Shown: positions 26,106 through 34,812, counted from the first letter of the stretch. The stretch is DNA of 59,260 nucleotides from Bacteroides sp. (GCA_014801865.1 JAAVDH010000018.1:9965-69224); one strand, 5' to 3'. Numbers and translations are program-made. The notes: a model not told the origin generated them from the letters alone.

Positions 26106-27332
26106 ATGACTCAAGATATTAGAATAGAGGAATATAACTATGAACTACCCGATAGCCGTATAGCCCGCTTCCCGCTGGCTGAGAGAGATATGTGTCAGCT
26201 GCTGCTGCGCCGTCCCGACGGTTCGCTGTCGACACATCTCTTTAAGGAGCTCCCTTCACTTCTGCCCGCAGACTCGATGTTGGTATACAATAATACGAAA
26301 GTCATCAACGCCCGTCTGCGTTTTCATAAGGAGGGTGTCGGTGGTCAGGCCGGTGCGCTCATAGAGGTGTTCTGCCTGGAACCTCATGCCCCGCGGGATT
26401 ATGCCCGTAACTTCGAGTGCGAGGGGGCCGGGGGATGCTCATGGGTGTGCTTTGTGGGTAATTCAAAGCGTTGGAAAGATACACCGCTTTATCTCGACGT
26501 GATGGTGGCAGGACGTACGGTGCGACTCAAGGCTGAGCGTACAGGCCGTCAGGGAAATGCCTCTATCGTGTCATTCACCTGGACTCCTGAGGATGTCACT
26601 TTCTCACAGATTATAGAGGCGGCCGGAGAGATACCCATACCTCCTTATCTCAACCGTTCGTCGGAGAAATCAGATGAGTCGGATTATCAGACCGTGTATT
26701 CCCATATCGAGGGCTCGGTGGCGGCTCCAACAGCAGGATTGCATTTCACGCCCCGTGTGCTTGAGGCTATAGATGAACTCGGCATTCCTCGCCGTGAACT
26801 GACGTTGCATGTCGGTGCCGGAACGTTTCAGCCCGTCAAGAGCGATACTATAGGTGAGCATGAGATGCACAGCGAGTTTATCTCTGTAGGGCGCGGGCTG
26901 ATAGCCGAGCTTGCCTCGGCGACCCGCAGAGTAGTGGCCGTAGGTACTACCTCGGTGCGTACCCTCGAAAGCCTTTATCATCTCGGGTGTATGCTGGCTC
27001 AGGGATTGCAGCCTGATGAGGTGCCGCAGTGGTATCCTTACAGTGACTCACATCCTGACCTCTCGGTAAGTGAAGCCATGGGCCATCTGCTCGCATATCT
27101 CGACGCCACTGGCAGCGACCGTCTGATAGCCTCGACGCGTATTATCATAGCACCGGGCTATCGCTACAGAGTGGTAAAAGGTATGGTGACCAATTTTCAT
27201 CAACCTCAGTCGACACTGCTGCTGCTCGTGTCGGCCTTTACGGGGGGAGATTGGAAGAGAATGTACGATTACGCACTCCGTGAGGGGTATCGTTTCCTCA
27301 GTTACGGCGATGGTTCACTGTTGCTGTCGTGA
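26106..27332 (+). CDS. queA: S-adenosylmethionine:tRNA ribosyltransferase-isomerase
   Basis: Adds the ribosyl part of SAM to 7-aminomethyl-deazaguanine in tRNA, making epoxyqueuosine. The protein has 408 residues from the ATG at 26106, 14 bp after the ClC gene; longer upstream frames would overlap ClC. Motifs include YNYELPDSRIARFPLAERD, VYNNTKVINARL, SHIEGSVAAPTAGLHFTP and HVGAGTFQPV, and GMVTNFHQPQSTLLLLVSAF near the end. It is longer than the E. coli enzyme (about 356 residues), with an insertion around residues 90-140 containing FECEGAGGCSWVCF, as seen in Bacteroidetes homologues. Confidence 0.94.
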   Translation: MTQDIRIEEYNYELPDSRIARFPLAERDMCQLLLRRPDGSLSTHLFKELPSLLPADSMLVYNNTKVINARLRFHKEGVGGQAGALIEVFCLEPHAPRDYARNFECEGAGGCSWVCFVGNSKRWKDTPLYLDVMVAGRTVRLKAERTGRQGNASIVSFTWTPEDVTFSQIIEAAGEIPIPPYLNRSSEKSDESDYQTVYSHIEGSVAAPTAGLHFTPRVLEAIDELGIPRRELTLHVGAGTFQPVKSDTIGEHEMHSEFISVGRGLIAELASATRRVVAVGTTSVRTLESLYHLGCMLAQGLQPDEVPQWYPYSDSHPDLSVSEAMGHLLAYLDATGSDRLIASTRIIIAPGYRYRVVKGMVTNFHQPQSTLLLLVSAFTGGDWKRMYDYALREGYRFLSYGDGSLLLS

Positions 27333-27356
27333 AACATATAAAAGGCGCGTTCCACG
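27328..27356. promoter_or_regulatory. Everted parS-like half-sites upstream of parA
   Basis: CGTGAAACA (27328-27336) equals one half of the consensus parS TGTTTCACG-type palindrome, and GTTCCACG (27349-27356) resembles the other half. They are in reversed order and 12 nt apart, so this is not a canonical parS. The first half overlaps the queA stop codon. Confidence 0.25.
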
Positions 27357-27414
27357 AAGTTATGAACATTCTTGCCCATTTATTAACATTTAACTGATTT
27401 TTAGGGGGTCCACG

Positions 27415-27446
27415 TTTTTTGATGTGGATAAAAAGGGTTTACTTTG
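27415..27446 (+). promoter_or_regulatory. Probable parAB promoter
   Basis: TTTTTTG (27415-27421), an 18-nt spacer and TACTTTG (27440-27446) approximate the Bacteroidetes promoter, though the -7 box is one base short of TAnnTTTG. The parA ATG follows 28 nt later. Confidence 0.45.
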
Positions 27447-27474
27447 CAGTGATAATCCACTCTTTCCTAATATT

Positions 27475-28257
27475 ATGGGTAAAATTATTGCGATAGCGAA
27501 CCAGAAGGGCGGTGTTGGTAAAACCACCACAGCAATCAATCTTGCCGCTTCACTTGCCGCTGAGGGCATGAAGGTGCTCATCATTGACGCCGACCCCCAG
27601 GCCAACGCCACGTCAGGATACGGTATCAAGCCTCAGCAGATGACCTCGTCGATCTACGAATGTCTGGTGGATGACTACCCCCTTGACGGATCACAGGTGG
27701 CCACTTGTGTCGAAGGGCTTGACCTCATCGGATCGCGCATAGACCTCGCCGGAGCCGAACTTGAACTTATCAACCGGCCCAACCGCGAGAGGGTGCTTGC
27801 CAATCTGCTCGCGCCTATAAAGGATAAGTATGACTATATACTTATCGACTGTAGCCCCTCGCTGGGACTTATCACTGTCAATGCGCTGACGGCGGCCGAC
27901 TCTGTGATAATACCCGTGCAGGCCGAGTATTTCGCTCTCGAGGGTATCAGCAAGCTTATCAACACAATACGTATCATCAAACCCAAGCTCAATCCCAAAC
28001 TGGAGATCGAAGGTTTCCTGCTGACAATGTATGACGCCCGTCTGCGTCTTGCCAATCAGATATACGAGGAGCTTAAGGGCCACTTCGCCGATATGGTGTT
28101 CAATACAGTCATACCCCGTAACATACGCCTTAGCGAAGCTCCCTCACACGGTCTGCCCGCGCTGCTCTACGATGCTGAAAGCCGCGGTGCCACCAGCCAT
28201 ATCAGCCTGGCACGTGAGATACTTTCGCGCCATAAGGTACAGTCACGCAAGTCCTGA
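27475..28257 (+). CDS. parA: Chromosome-partitioning ATPase ParA/Soj
   Basis: Deviant-Walker ATPase that segregates the origin region with ParB. The 260-residue protein starts at ATG 27475 with MGKIIAIANQKGGVGKTTTA, containing the deviant Walker A (KGGVGKTT, residues 10-17), then IIDADPQANATSG (switch) and YILIDCSPSLGLITVNAL (Walker B). An upstream GTG would add a 17-residue extension before the family start and is rejected. No N-terminal HTH, so it is the chromosomal Soj type. parB follows after 53 bp. Confidence 0.95.
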   Translation: MGKIIAIANQKGGVGKTTTAINLAASLAAEGMKVLIIDADPQANATSGYGIKPQQMTSSIYECLVDDYPLDGSQVATCVEGLDLIGSRIDLAGAELELINRPNRERVLANLLAPIKDKYDYILIDCSPSLGLITVNALTAADSVIIPVQAEYFALEGISKLINTIRIIKPKLNPKLEIEGFLLTMYDARLRLANQIYEELKGHFADMVFNTVIPRNIRLSEAPSHGLPALLYDAESRGATSHISLAREILSRHKVQSRKS

Positions 28258-28310
28258 TTGTCGCTAATTCATATACTCTAAAGAACTCCTTCCTCAACCC
28301 CACTACAGCT

Positions 28311-29201
28311 ATGTCCTTTTCAAAACGTCCCGCTCTGGGGCGCGGTCTTGACTCGCTCATCTCTATGGATGACACTCCTGCCCGCGGCACCTCAGCCATC
28401 AATGATATACCTCTCGACCTCATAACACCCAATCCCGACCAGCCCCGTTCGCTTTTTGACGAGGAAGCGCTGGATGAGTTGGCCGCATCTATACGCGAAC
28501 TGGGCATCATACAGCCCATATCGCTTCGCAATCTTCCCGACGGCACATATCAGATTATAGCCGGAGAGCGCCGTTATCGTGCCGCACGTCTGGCCGGTCT
28601 TGACAAGGTGCCCGCCTATATACGTTCGGCCAAGGAGAGCGAGCTTACCGAGATGGCCCTTATCGAAAATATACAGCGCGAGGACCTCAACGCCATAGAA
28701 ATCGCTTTGACATTCCGTAAGCTCATTGACCAGTATAATCTTACTCAGGAACGCCTCAGTGAGAGAATCGGTAAGAAGCGTGCCACGGTAGCCAACTTCC
28801 TGCGACTGCTGAAGCTTCCCGCTGAAGTGCAGCTCGGACTGCGCGACAAGCGCGTAGACATGGGCCATGCAAGGGCACTCCTTACAGTAAGCGACCCTTC
28901 GCTTCAGCTTCAGCTCTATAACCGTATACTTAAGGAAGACCTCACTGTGCGCCGTGTGGAGCAGTTGGCTAAGGAGATGCAGGAGGGTGTCAATGCCGGT
29001 AAGGAAGTGCGTCCGCGTCAGTCAGTGCCCAACCATGACTTCGACATACTTCGCGAGCATCTGTCGCAGCGATTCCAGACTCAGGTACAGTTCTCATGCG
29101 ATCGTTCGGGCAAGGGACGTATCACCTTCCCGTTTAAGAATGAGGATGAACTTGAGAAATTAATTACTATATTTGATGCTATAAACCATCAGGAAAGCTA
29201 A
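28311..29201 (+). CDS. parB: Chromosome-partitioning protein ParB/Spo0J
   Basis: CTPase and DNA-binding clamp that loads on parS. The 296-residue protein has the N-terminal KRPALGRGLDSLIS motif that interacts with ParA, the ParB/Srx CTP-binding motifs (ITPNPDQPRSLFDEEALDEL, GERRYRAARLAG, ENIQREDLNAIE), a helix-turn-helix region (LTQERLSERIGKKRATVANFLRL, MGHARALLTV), and a short C-terminal dimerisation part. No canonical parS was found in this window. Confidence 0.95.
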   Translation: MSFSKRPALGRGLDSLISMDDTPARGTSAINDIPLDLITPNPDQPRSLFDEEALDELAASIRELGIIQPISLRNLPDGTYQIIAGERRYRAARLAGLDKVPAYIRSAKESELTEMALIENIQREDLNAIEIALTFRKLIDQYNLTQERLSERIGKKRATVANFLRLLKLPAEVQLGLRDKRVDMGHARALLTVSDPSLQLQLYNRILKEDLTVRRVEQLAKEMQEGVNAGKEVRPRQSVPNHDFDILREHLSQRFQTQVQFSCDRSGKGRITFPFKNEDELEKLITIFDAINHQES

Positions 29202-29210
29202 AGAAAACAG

Positions 29211-30113
29211 ATGCTGTCGGCTGTGGAGTCGCATCTAATGGTCAGACAGTCAATGAAATCAATGATGTATTTGAAGCATTTGCAGACAGTCGTCAGAGAT
29301 GGCCGTGTCCGTATGGGCAGGGTCGTTTTCGTCGTGGCGTTTGCGCTGTTGGCTACTTTTAACATTTTTTCTGCCACGCCTCGCAAACCGGTGCGTCCGG
29401 TGCGTCCTGGAGCCGTGGCGGTGCTTCCTGATTCGATACCTCTGTCGCAGCCTATCCTCGGTGATGGCGAAGTGGTGGAGGATGCTTTTACCGTCACTCC
29501 CGACTCGCTTGACCTTACTCCGGTAGACAGTATAGCCATCGTTCCGGGTGCTTCAATGGCAGCTGTAAGGGATTCTCTGGCCAAGCATGGTCTTGACGAG
29601 CCTATAGAATTTCAGCGCTCTTTCAATCCTGACCCTATGAGGGCGGTGTGGCTCTCGGCCCTATGTCCGGGACTCGGACAGATATATAACCGCCGCTTCT
29701 GGAAACTACCGCTGGTGGTGGCCGGATACCTCGGTCTGGCCTACGGTACGTCATGGAACAACATGATGCTTACCGACTATACCAAAGCTTATGCCGACCT
29801 GCTCGACGCCGACCCGTCGACAAACAGCTATATGGATTTCTTCCCTCCGACAGTGTCGGAAGAGAGCCTCAATAAGCAGTGGCTCACCAACGTTATGAAA
29901 TCGCGCAAAAACTTTTACCGACGTAACCGCGACCTCTGTATCATAGGTATGATAGGAGTATATTTCCTTGCCATGATAGATGCCTACGTGGATGCGTCGT
30001 TGTCGCATTTTGATATCTCTCCCGACCTCTCTATGGATGTGGCGCCTGCGCTCATACCCGATAGCCGCAATACGCGGCCGGGCATAGGGCTCGCATGGGC
30101 TATCACATTCTGA
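29211..30113 (+). CDS. DUF5683 membrane protein
   Basis: A 300-residue protein conserved in Bacteroidetes next to parAB. A leading segment includes a signal-like hydrophobic stretch (RVVFVVAFALLATFNIF), followed by a Pro-rich region and the DUF5683 domain beginning NPDPMRAVWLSALCPGLGQIYNRRFWKLP with two hydrophobic helices (LPLVVAGYLGLAYGTSW and CIIGMIGVYFLAMIDAYVDA). The start at 29211 lies 9 bp after parB; later in-frame ATGs at 29238, 29253 and 29265 are possible. The function is unknown; context suggests an envelope or cell-cycle link. Confidence 0.8.
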   Translation: MLSAVESHLMVRQSMKSMMYLKHLQTVVRDGRVRMGRVVFVVAFALLATFNIFSATPRKPVRPVRPGAVAVLPDSIPLSQPILGDGEVVEDAFTVTPDSLDLTPVDSIAIVPGASMAAVRDSLAKHGLDEPIEFQRSFNPDPMRAVWLSALCPGLGQIYNRRFWKLPLVVAGYLGLAYGTSWNNMMLTDYTKAYADLLDADPSTNSYMDFFPPTVSEESLNKQWLTNVMKSRKNFYRRNRDLCIIGMIGVYFLAMIDAYVDASLSHFDISPDLSMDVAPALIPDSRNTRPGIGLAWAITF

Positions 30114-30176
30114 ATCTCAACTCTCTCCGACGACTCATCCATAAATATCCCCCCAATCTTCCTCACAATCCTTGCA

Positions 30177-31946
30177 ATGACTTACCTAAACCCTCGTAAA
30201 TTACTTCTGAGCCTGTCGCTCGCCACATTGTCGGTGACGGCTATGGCCGGACCTTCGATACTTGACATACGTCATTCCATATCCGATGACAATGTCGTGG
30301 CACCCGAAAGCTTTGAAACCAAGAGTCAGGATCTACGCGAGAATTTCTTTCTTAAGAACTTCACTGAAGAAGCCGAGCAGGGCAATCCCGAGCATACACG
30401 CGGCGATGCACGTGAGTATGAGGACCTCCTGAGCCGTCTGCCGGTGGAGATAGAAATGCCTTACAACTCTATCGTAGGTAACTACATAGATATGTATCTC
30501 GGTAAGCGCCGTGACCTCGTGGCTGATATGCTGGCGCTTCACAACTACTATGGACGTATCTTCATCGAAGAACTCATCAAGGAGAATCTGCCCCTGGAAC
30601 TGCAATATCTGCCTGTAATCGAGAGCGCCATAAATCCTAATGCCGTGTCGCGTGCCGGTGCTGCCGGACTATGGCAGTTTATGCCCGCCACGGCGATAGG
30701 TCTCGGACTTGAAGTGAACTCGCTTGTCGATCAGCGCCGCGACCCGCGTCTGGCCTCACGCGAAGCAGCCAAATATCTCAAGCAGCTCTATGATATTTAT
30801 GGCGACTGGTCACTGGCCATCGCTGCCTACAACTGCGGCCCAGGCAACGTCAACAAGGCTCTGCGCCGTGCCGGTGGAGGCAAGAAAGATTATTGGGAGA
30901 TTTATGAATATCTCCTGCCTGAGACTCGCGGATATGTGCCTGCCTTTATTGCGGCCAACTACGTGATGAACTATTACAATAAGTATGGCATACGTCCTAC
31001 CCTCGTAAAGCAGCAACTCGTCACCGACACCGTATCGGTAGACACCCGCGTACATTTCAATCAGATAGCCGAGGTGCTGAATATCCCTGTCGAGGAGATA
31101 CGCATGCTCAACCCTCAGTTTATCAAAGATGTTATCCCCGGTGACAGCCATCCCTACTCGCTCGTGCTCCCATCACAGCAGGTGCTGAGCTATATCATAA
31201 GCGAGAAGGCTATACTGGGTCACGACAGCGACCTCTATGCGCGACGCACAAATGTGCAGCCCGGTGAGGCTCTTGTTCAGGAGAGTACAAATGCCCCCGT
31301 CAATGCCGAGATAGCTCAGGATGTGCCTGAGAAAAAAGTCAAGAAAACCCACGTAGTGGGTCGTGGTGAGAACCTGCGCGATATCGCAAAAAAATATGGC
31401 GTAAGCGCCACGGATATCAAGCGCTGGAACAATCTGCGTCGCGGCAAAGTCAAGGAGGGTGAGAATCTGATAGTGGAGGTATACGAACGCGAACTTCCCG
31501 CAAGTGTCCCCGCAACCGTAGCGGAACCTGTAGCGGCTGCCGAATCTCGTGCAACCCGTGCTCAGGCCGCACCTACTCAGACTGCTGTTGCCGAGACTAA
31601 GTCTGACACTAAACTTGCTTCCACCCCCAAGGCTTCATCATCTAAGACTACGTCATCGAACACTGCCACACCGGCCAAAAAGACTCAGTCTAAGGCCGCA
31701 CCGGCCAAACCTGCCGCCCCCAAGTCAGTTACCGTAAAGCGTGGTGACACTCTTGAAAAGATAGCCAAAGCCAATGGTACCACCGTGGCCGAACTCCGCA
31801 AAGCCAACGGAATGAAAGCCACGGAGTCGCGTATTGACATAGGTCAGAAACTCCAGCTCCCCGCCAAGGGTACCTCAGCCGCCAAGTCTTCAACCGCCAA
31901 GAAGTCTACCACCTCCAAGAAAAAATCATCCAAAAGACGCCGCTAA
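30177..31946 (+). CDS. mltD: Membrane-bound lytic murein transglycosylase with two LysM domains
   Basis: Periplasmic enzyme that cleaves peptidoglycan glycan strands. The 589-residue protein has a signal peptide (MTYLNPRKLLLSLSLATLSV, then TAMAG) without a lipobox Cys. A SLT/goose-lysozyme-like domain spans residues about 130-245, with catalytic Glu149 in PVIESAINPNAVS, GAAGLWQFMPATA and AIAAYNCGPGNVNKAL. LysM repeats follow at about 390-440 (HVVGRGENLRDIAKKYGVS) and at about 525-575 (VTVKRGDTLEKIAKANGTT), separated by an Ala/Lys/Thr-rich linker. The C-terminus is Lys/Arg-rich. Confidence 0.93.
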   Translation: MTYLNPRKLLLSLSLATLSVTAMAGPSILDIRHSISDDNVVAPESFETKSQDLRENFFLKNFTEEAEQGNPEHTRGDAREYEDLLSRLPVEIEMPYNSIVGNYIDMYLGKRRDLVADMLALHNYYGRIFIEELIKENLPLELQYLPVIESAINPNAVSRAGAAGLWQFMPATAIGLGLEVNSLVDQRRDPRLASREAAKYLKQLYDIYGDWSLAIAAYNCGPGNVNKALRRAGGGKKDYWEIYEYLLPETRGYVPAFIAANYVMNYYNKYGIRPTLVKQQLVTDTVSVDTRVHFNQIAEVLNIPVEEIRMLNPQFIKDVIPGDSHPYSLVLPSQQVLSYIISEKAILGHDSDLYARRTNVQPGEALVQESTNAPVNAEIAQDVPEKKVKKTHVVGRGENLRDIAKKYGVSATDIKRWNNLRRGKVKEGENLIVEVYERELPASVPATVAEPVAAAESRATRAQAAPTQTAVAETKSDTKLASTPKASSSKTTSSNTATPAKKTQSKAAPAKPAAPKSVTVKRGDTLEKIAKANGTTVAELRKANGMKATESRIDIGQKLQLPAKGTSAAKSSTAKKSTTSKKKSSKRRR

Positions 31947-31995
31947 GCCGGTTCTGACATCGGTGGCCTTCGGGCTCCGTGCTCCCCCATTAGCC

Positions 31996-32040
31996 ATTAA
32001 CCCCGATCACCAACCGCAGGGAGGTGCTCGGGGCTATTAA
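31996..32040 (+). terminator. Terminator-like hairpin after mltD (ATTAACCCCGAT type)
   Basis: A stem starting ATTAACCCCGAT (31996-32007) closes with the complementary CTCGGGG...TTAA at 32027-32040, with an inner CACC/GGTG pairing. A similar hairpin with the same opening 12 bases follows the lipoprotein gene at 51229-51287. There is no strong U-tract. Confidence 0.5.
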
Positions 32041-32117
32041 TATATTCGCGACTTTCAGGCACGGGAGTTATAAGAGAGAGTCTGGTATGTGCATACGAAC
32101 AGGATTTTGGTATAAAA

Positions 32118-32200
32118 ATAAAAAAGCGCCTGTCTCAGGCGCCTTTCTATGAGTTTCCAATAGGTACAATTTCTAAGGTAAAAAAGATTGTTTAGGTTTG
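32118..32200 (-). ncRNA. Candidate small RNA of about 83 nt
   Basis: On the minus strand a consensus -7 box TACCTTTG (32207-32214) is followed within 80 nt by a GC-rich hairpin (32142-32126) and a T6-A-T5 tract, a good intrinsic terminator. No open reading frame with a start codon fits between them. This promoter-to-terminator unit in the 443-bp gap between mltD and the secreted-protein gene is best explained as a small RNA. I do not recognise it as a known family. Confidence 0.45.
32126..32142 (-). terminator. Intrinsic terminator of the candidate small RNA
   Basis: A 7-bp stem GCGCCTG/CAGGCGC has a 3-nt loop and, on the minus strand, is followed by six T, A and five T. On the plus strand it is preceded by A-runs and followed by CTTTCT, so it may also act weakly that way. 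Confidence 0.75.
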
Positions 32201-32201
32201 C

Positions 32202-32219
32202 GGTCACAAAGGTATGACC
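32202..32219 (-). promoter_or_regulatory. Promoter of candidate small RNA enclosed by an inverted repeat
   Basis: GGTCA (32202-32206) and TGACC (32215-32219) flank exactly the 8-bp -7 box (TACCTTTG on the minus strand). A dimeric DNA-binding protein at this repeat would cover the box completely. Also in this gap, a palindrome ATGTTATATAACAT lies near 32249-32262. Confidence 0.45.
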
Positions 32220-32389
32220 TTTCAGTGGATAAATAGTCAATAATTGATATGTTATATAACATGTATTTGACAAATGTCAATCTTTTATCGAATATAAAAG
32301 TATCTAATAGCCACTGAATCAGCGTTGTATCATCGGGGTGATTTTTTTCAAACTGGCAGAATGTCAGCCAACTATCGCAGATCTTTATT

Positions 32390-33589
32390 CTATTTTATGA
32401 CAATCTTACTATACTCTTGACCTTTACGGACTATATAAATTCCTGCTGGAGCATTACCGATAACCTTTTTACCGGTTAGATCATACATTTCAGAGATTTC
32501 TATTATGTCTGATTCCACGATATCTATTTCAGATTTGTCTTCTTCAATGATTTCGTACTCTAAGACAATTTCTTCAGGCATTGGGACTCCAATATCTATT
32601 TTAACACTATTAGCCGGAATTATAACTTTGTATTTACCAGGAGTATGCCACATATTAAATCCAAAATTATACTGATCATACCAACTCATATATAAGGCCG
32701 GATTGAGTCTTGTACCATTTTCATAGAATTCTATATCTTTGGTTTCGAATGAGTTTATTCCGTGTGTTAAGTTCGGTAGCCAGACGTTTATGATTCCTGG
32801 ATTTTCTAAGATGGAACCATTTGCAGGTACTGAAATAAGTCCATCTAATGGAGGTATTGCTTTAACTGTTATTTCTGTATATGGATTGCCCTCAATTTTA
32901 TCCTCCCAAGTGTCACGATCGGTTACTGTCCATATAAATGTGTTCTCAGGTAGAATCAGTTTGTACCAACCTGAATTGTATTTCGTTATATCGGTATTAA
33001 AATATAGATACTTTTGGGAGTAGTTAGTTGTTGGAGTGCGATAATCTGTATAGGTCGCAATAGTCGTACCATTGTAGGTAATATATGGCACACCATCGCC
33101 TTTTTCCGCATCATACGGAAGATATATCAAAGTGGATGTATCGAAGATAGATAAGTCATTGGTAGCAACCCAATTGCCAATATTGTATTCGACTTCGATT
33201 CGTTGTGACGGAATTTCTGGTCCATTTTCTGAGTTGCTGTAACGATAGATACCTTCTTTAATCTCCAGAGTATATTTTCCGGGATCCCATTCTTCTTTTT
33301 TGAAATTAATTGTTATACCTGTACTTTGGTGTGTTATGGGACTACTGTAGCTGGCTCTGACAGGGTATTCTTTACCTTGTTGGTCTTTCATGGTTATATA
33401 ATTAGAATAATTATCTGCCCAACTTCCGAACTTCACACCATAAAACTCCAACCTTATCTCTTTAGATAGTTCAGCACAGATCTCAGGGGATGGATAGAGA
33501 GCGTATGGAAGTGTTGTCTCACTATTGAGCGCCGAGGCGCTTAAAAAGCCAAAAAACAATGCTGTCGCAGAAAAAAGTAGTCGATGCAT
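32390..33589 (-). CDS. Secreted protein with type IX-like C-terminal tail, function unknown
   Basis: A 399-residue exported protein starting at ATG 33589, chosen because it opens a signal peptide (MHRLLFSATALFFGFLSASA, then LNS). The body is beta-rich with two or three Ig-like segments (KYTLEIKEGIYRYSN, GWYKLILPENTFIWTV, GKYKVIIPANSVKID), each closing on a similar strand pattern that suggests internal repetition. The C-terminus (EMYDLTGKKVIG, AGIYIVRKGQEYSKIVIK) resembles type IX sorting tails, as in the 7592-9301 protein. It is AT-rich and isolated, with no named domain. Confidence 0.65.
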   Translation of the reverse strand: MHRLLFSATALFFGFLSASALNSETTLPYALYPSPEICAELSKEIRLEFYGVKFGSWADNYSNYITMKDQQGKEYPVRASYSSPITHQSTGITINFKKEEWDPGKYTLEIKEGIYRYSNSENGPEIPSQRIEVEYNIGNWVATNDLSIFDTSTLIYLPYDAEKGDGVPYITYNGTTIATYTDYRTPTTNYSQKYLYFNTDITKYNSGWYKLILPENTFIWTVTDRDTWEDKIEGNPYTEITVKAIPPLDGLISVPANGSILENPGIINVWLPNLTHGINSFETKDIEFYENGTRLNPALYMSWYDQYNFGFNMWHTPGKYKVIIPANSVKIDIGVPMPEEIVLEYEIIEEDKSEIDIVESDIIEISEMYDLTGKKVIGNAPAGIYIVRKGQEYSKIVIK

Positions 33590-34165
33590 AAAAAAGTGAT
33601 AATACTGCGGATTCCCCCTCACAGTGGTTTATAAAAGAAAAAGCGCGGGAATCTGTATCTGTTGCCATCCTATTCTCTGGGGCTTCTCGCATTGCCCTAT
33701 CTAAGTCGGACGGCAACGCAGAAGCCCACGCCAGTATATGTAAATCAGTGTATCCAGACATATTTACATGACATTTGTCTGAATACATGGTATTACATAA
33801 CCACGGGCATCTAACGTTGCTTAAGTCTTGACTTAGATAGAAATTTTGCGAGAATTTCAGAGAATCAAGAATTAGCGCGGATAAACGCTCTTTTATGTAC
33901 CATATTATGAACACGACTCTTCGCGTCCTATGTCTATACATCCCACTATGCGATTTTCTTTATGTAATATATAAGAGAAAAAACCACCCTACTGGCGAGG
34001 ATTGCGATAATGTATGTACTCACAAAGTTAATAAGTTTTCTGCAAATAATACAATAGTACCTCTGAGGCGATATTGAAAAAGGCTGCACAAAGGATGGTA
34101 ATGTAGTGTTTGCGCTTAGACAAGCCATTCTTTGATACGATTAATCATAGAAAATTGGGGTAAAG
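33590..34165. other. Long AT-rich intergenic region with inverted repeats
   Basis: No gene is supported. Visible structures are an imperfect inverted repeat TGTATCCAGACA / TGTCTGAATACA (about 33750-33786), a palindrome TAAGTC-TT-GACTTA (about 33822-33835) and a minus-strand -7 box TAACTTTG (34023-34030). That box could start the transcript of the secreted-protein gene with a leader of about 425 nt, or an unrelated small RNA. Confidence 0.35.
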
Positions 34166-34197
34166 TTTTGCTAAGTGAAAAAGTATGAGTAATTTTG
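34166..34197 (+). promoter_or_regulatory. rpsU promoter
   Basis: TTTTG (34166-34170), a 19-nt spacer and TAATTTTG (34190-34197) match the Bacteroidetes promoter consensus. The leader before rpsU is about 95 nt. Confidence 0.8.
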
Positions 34198-34299
34198 CCC
34201 CGCGAAAAGTAGTGTGCCCGCATGATGACGGCAATATCCGCCTGACGGTGAGTACATGCTGAGAGCTATTAAAGACAATAACAACCTAACCATAACAAA

Positions 34300-34491
34300 A
34301 TGATTATCGTACAAGTAAAAGAAGGCGAAAACATCGAAAGAGCCCTGAAGAAGTTCAAGCGTAAATATGAAAAGACCGGCGTTGTGAAGGAACTCCGTGC
34401 CCGTCAGGCTTTTGAAAAACCTTCAGTAGCCAACCGTAAGAAGATGATGAAGGCTGTATACGTGCAGCAGCTTCGTTCGGTAGAGGAATAA
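34300..34491 (+). CDS. rpsU: 30S ribosomal protein S21
   Basis: Small basic ribosomal protein of 63 residues near the anti-Shine-Dalgarno end of 16S rRNA. It begins MIIVQVKEGENIERALKKFK with the conserved KRKYEKTGVVKELRARQ, as in Bacteroidetes S21. It is monocistronic between its own consensus promoter and a strong terminator. In Bacteroidetes, S21 often belongs to the translation-initiation adaptation to leaders lacking Shine-Dalgarno sequences. Confidence 0.96.
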   Translation: MIIVQVKEGENIERALKKFKRKYEKTGVVKELRARQAFEKPSVANRKKMMKAVYVQQLRSVEE

Positions 34492-34509
34492 TCATATCTC
34501 TCGGCATAC

Positions 34510-34551
34510 ACATGACCGATGGATCGGCTAAGCCCGGTTCATCGGTCATGT
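34510..34551 (+). terminator. rpsU terminator
   Basis: A 12-bp stem ACATGACCGATG (34510-34521) / CATCGGTCATGT (34540-34551) is followed by GTTTTTTAT. Confidence 0.88.
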
Positions 34552-34571
34552 GTTTTTTATGGTCATATCTT

Positions 34572-34767
34572 AGAGAGTGTTTGAATTTAAACCAAATTAG
34601 TAATTATGAGAGGGTTCGGAAATTTTTGATTTCATCACAAAGGATCTTTCGGGTGCTTTTCAAGAGTTATTATCGGTCGCGATGCCCGCATCGCTCCCTC
34701 TTCAACTTTGAAAAATCATCCCACAATCTCTCTTTGAGATAAAATCATTTAAATTCAAACACTCTCT
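34572..34767. mobile_element. MITE-like element with 20-bp terminal inverted repeats
   Basis: A 196-bp unit is bounded by perfect inverted repeats AGAGAGTGTTTGAATTTAAA (34572-34591) and its complement (34748-34767). If the true ends are GAGAGTG, it is flanked by TTA on both sides, a 3-bp target duplication of the kind made by some IS5-group transposases. The interior has no intact gene. A solitary, one-mismatch copy of the end is at 43209-43228. Confidence 0.6.
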
Positions 34768-34812
34768 TAAACGTATGGCTCAAAAACTCTTTAGTGATGG
34801 CTGTGGTTATAA

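Noticed and set aside
33522..33941. Minus-strand 139-residue frame overlapping the secreted-protein signal peptide
   Set aside because: It overlaps the start of the well-supported 33589 gene in another frame and shows no domain; a start with no promoter nearby.
33895..34077. Plus-strand 60-residue frame before rpsU
   Set aside because: Low-complexity, Cys/Tyr-rich, lies in a region with inverted repeats, and has no ribosome-binding site.
34512..34742. 76-residue frame through the MITE-like unit
   Set aside because: It begins in the rpsU terminator and runs through the inverted repeat; no transposase motif.
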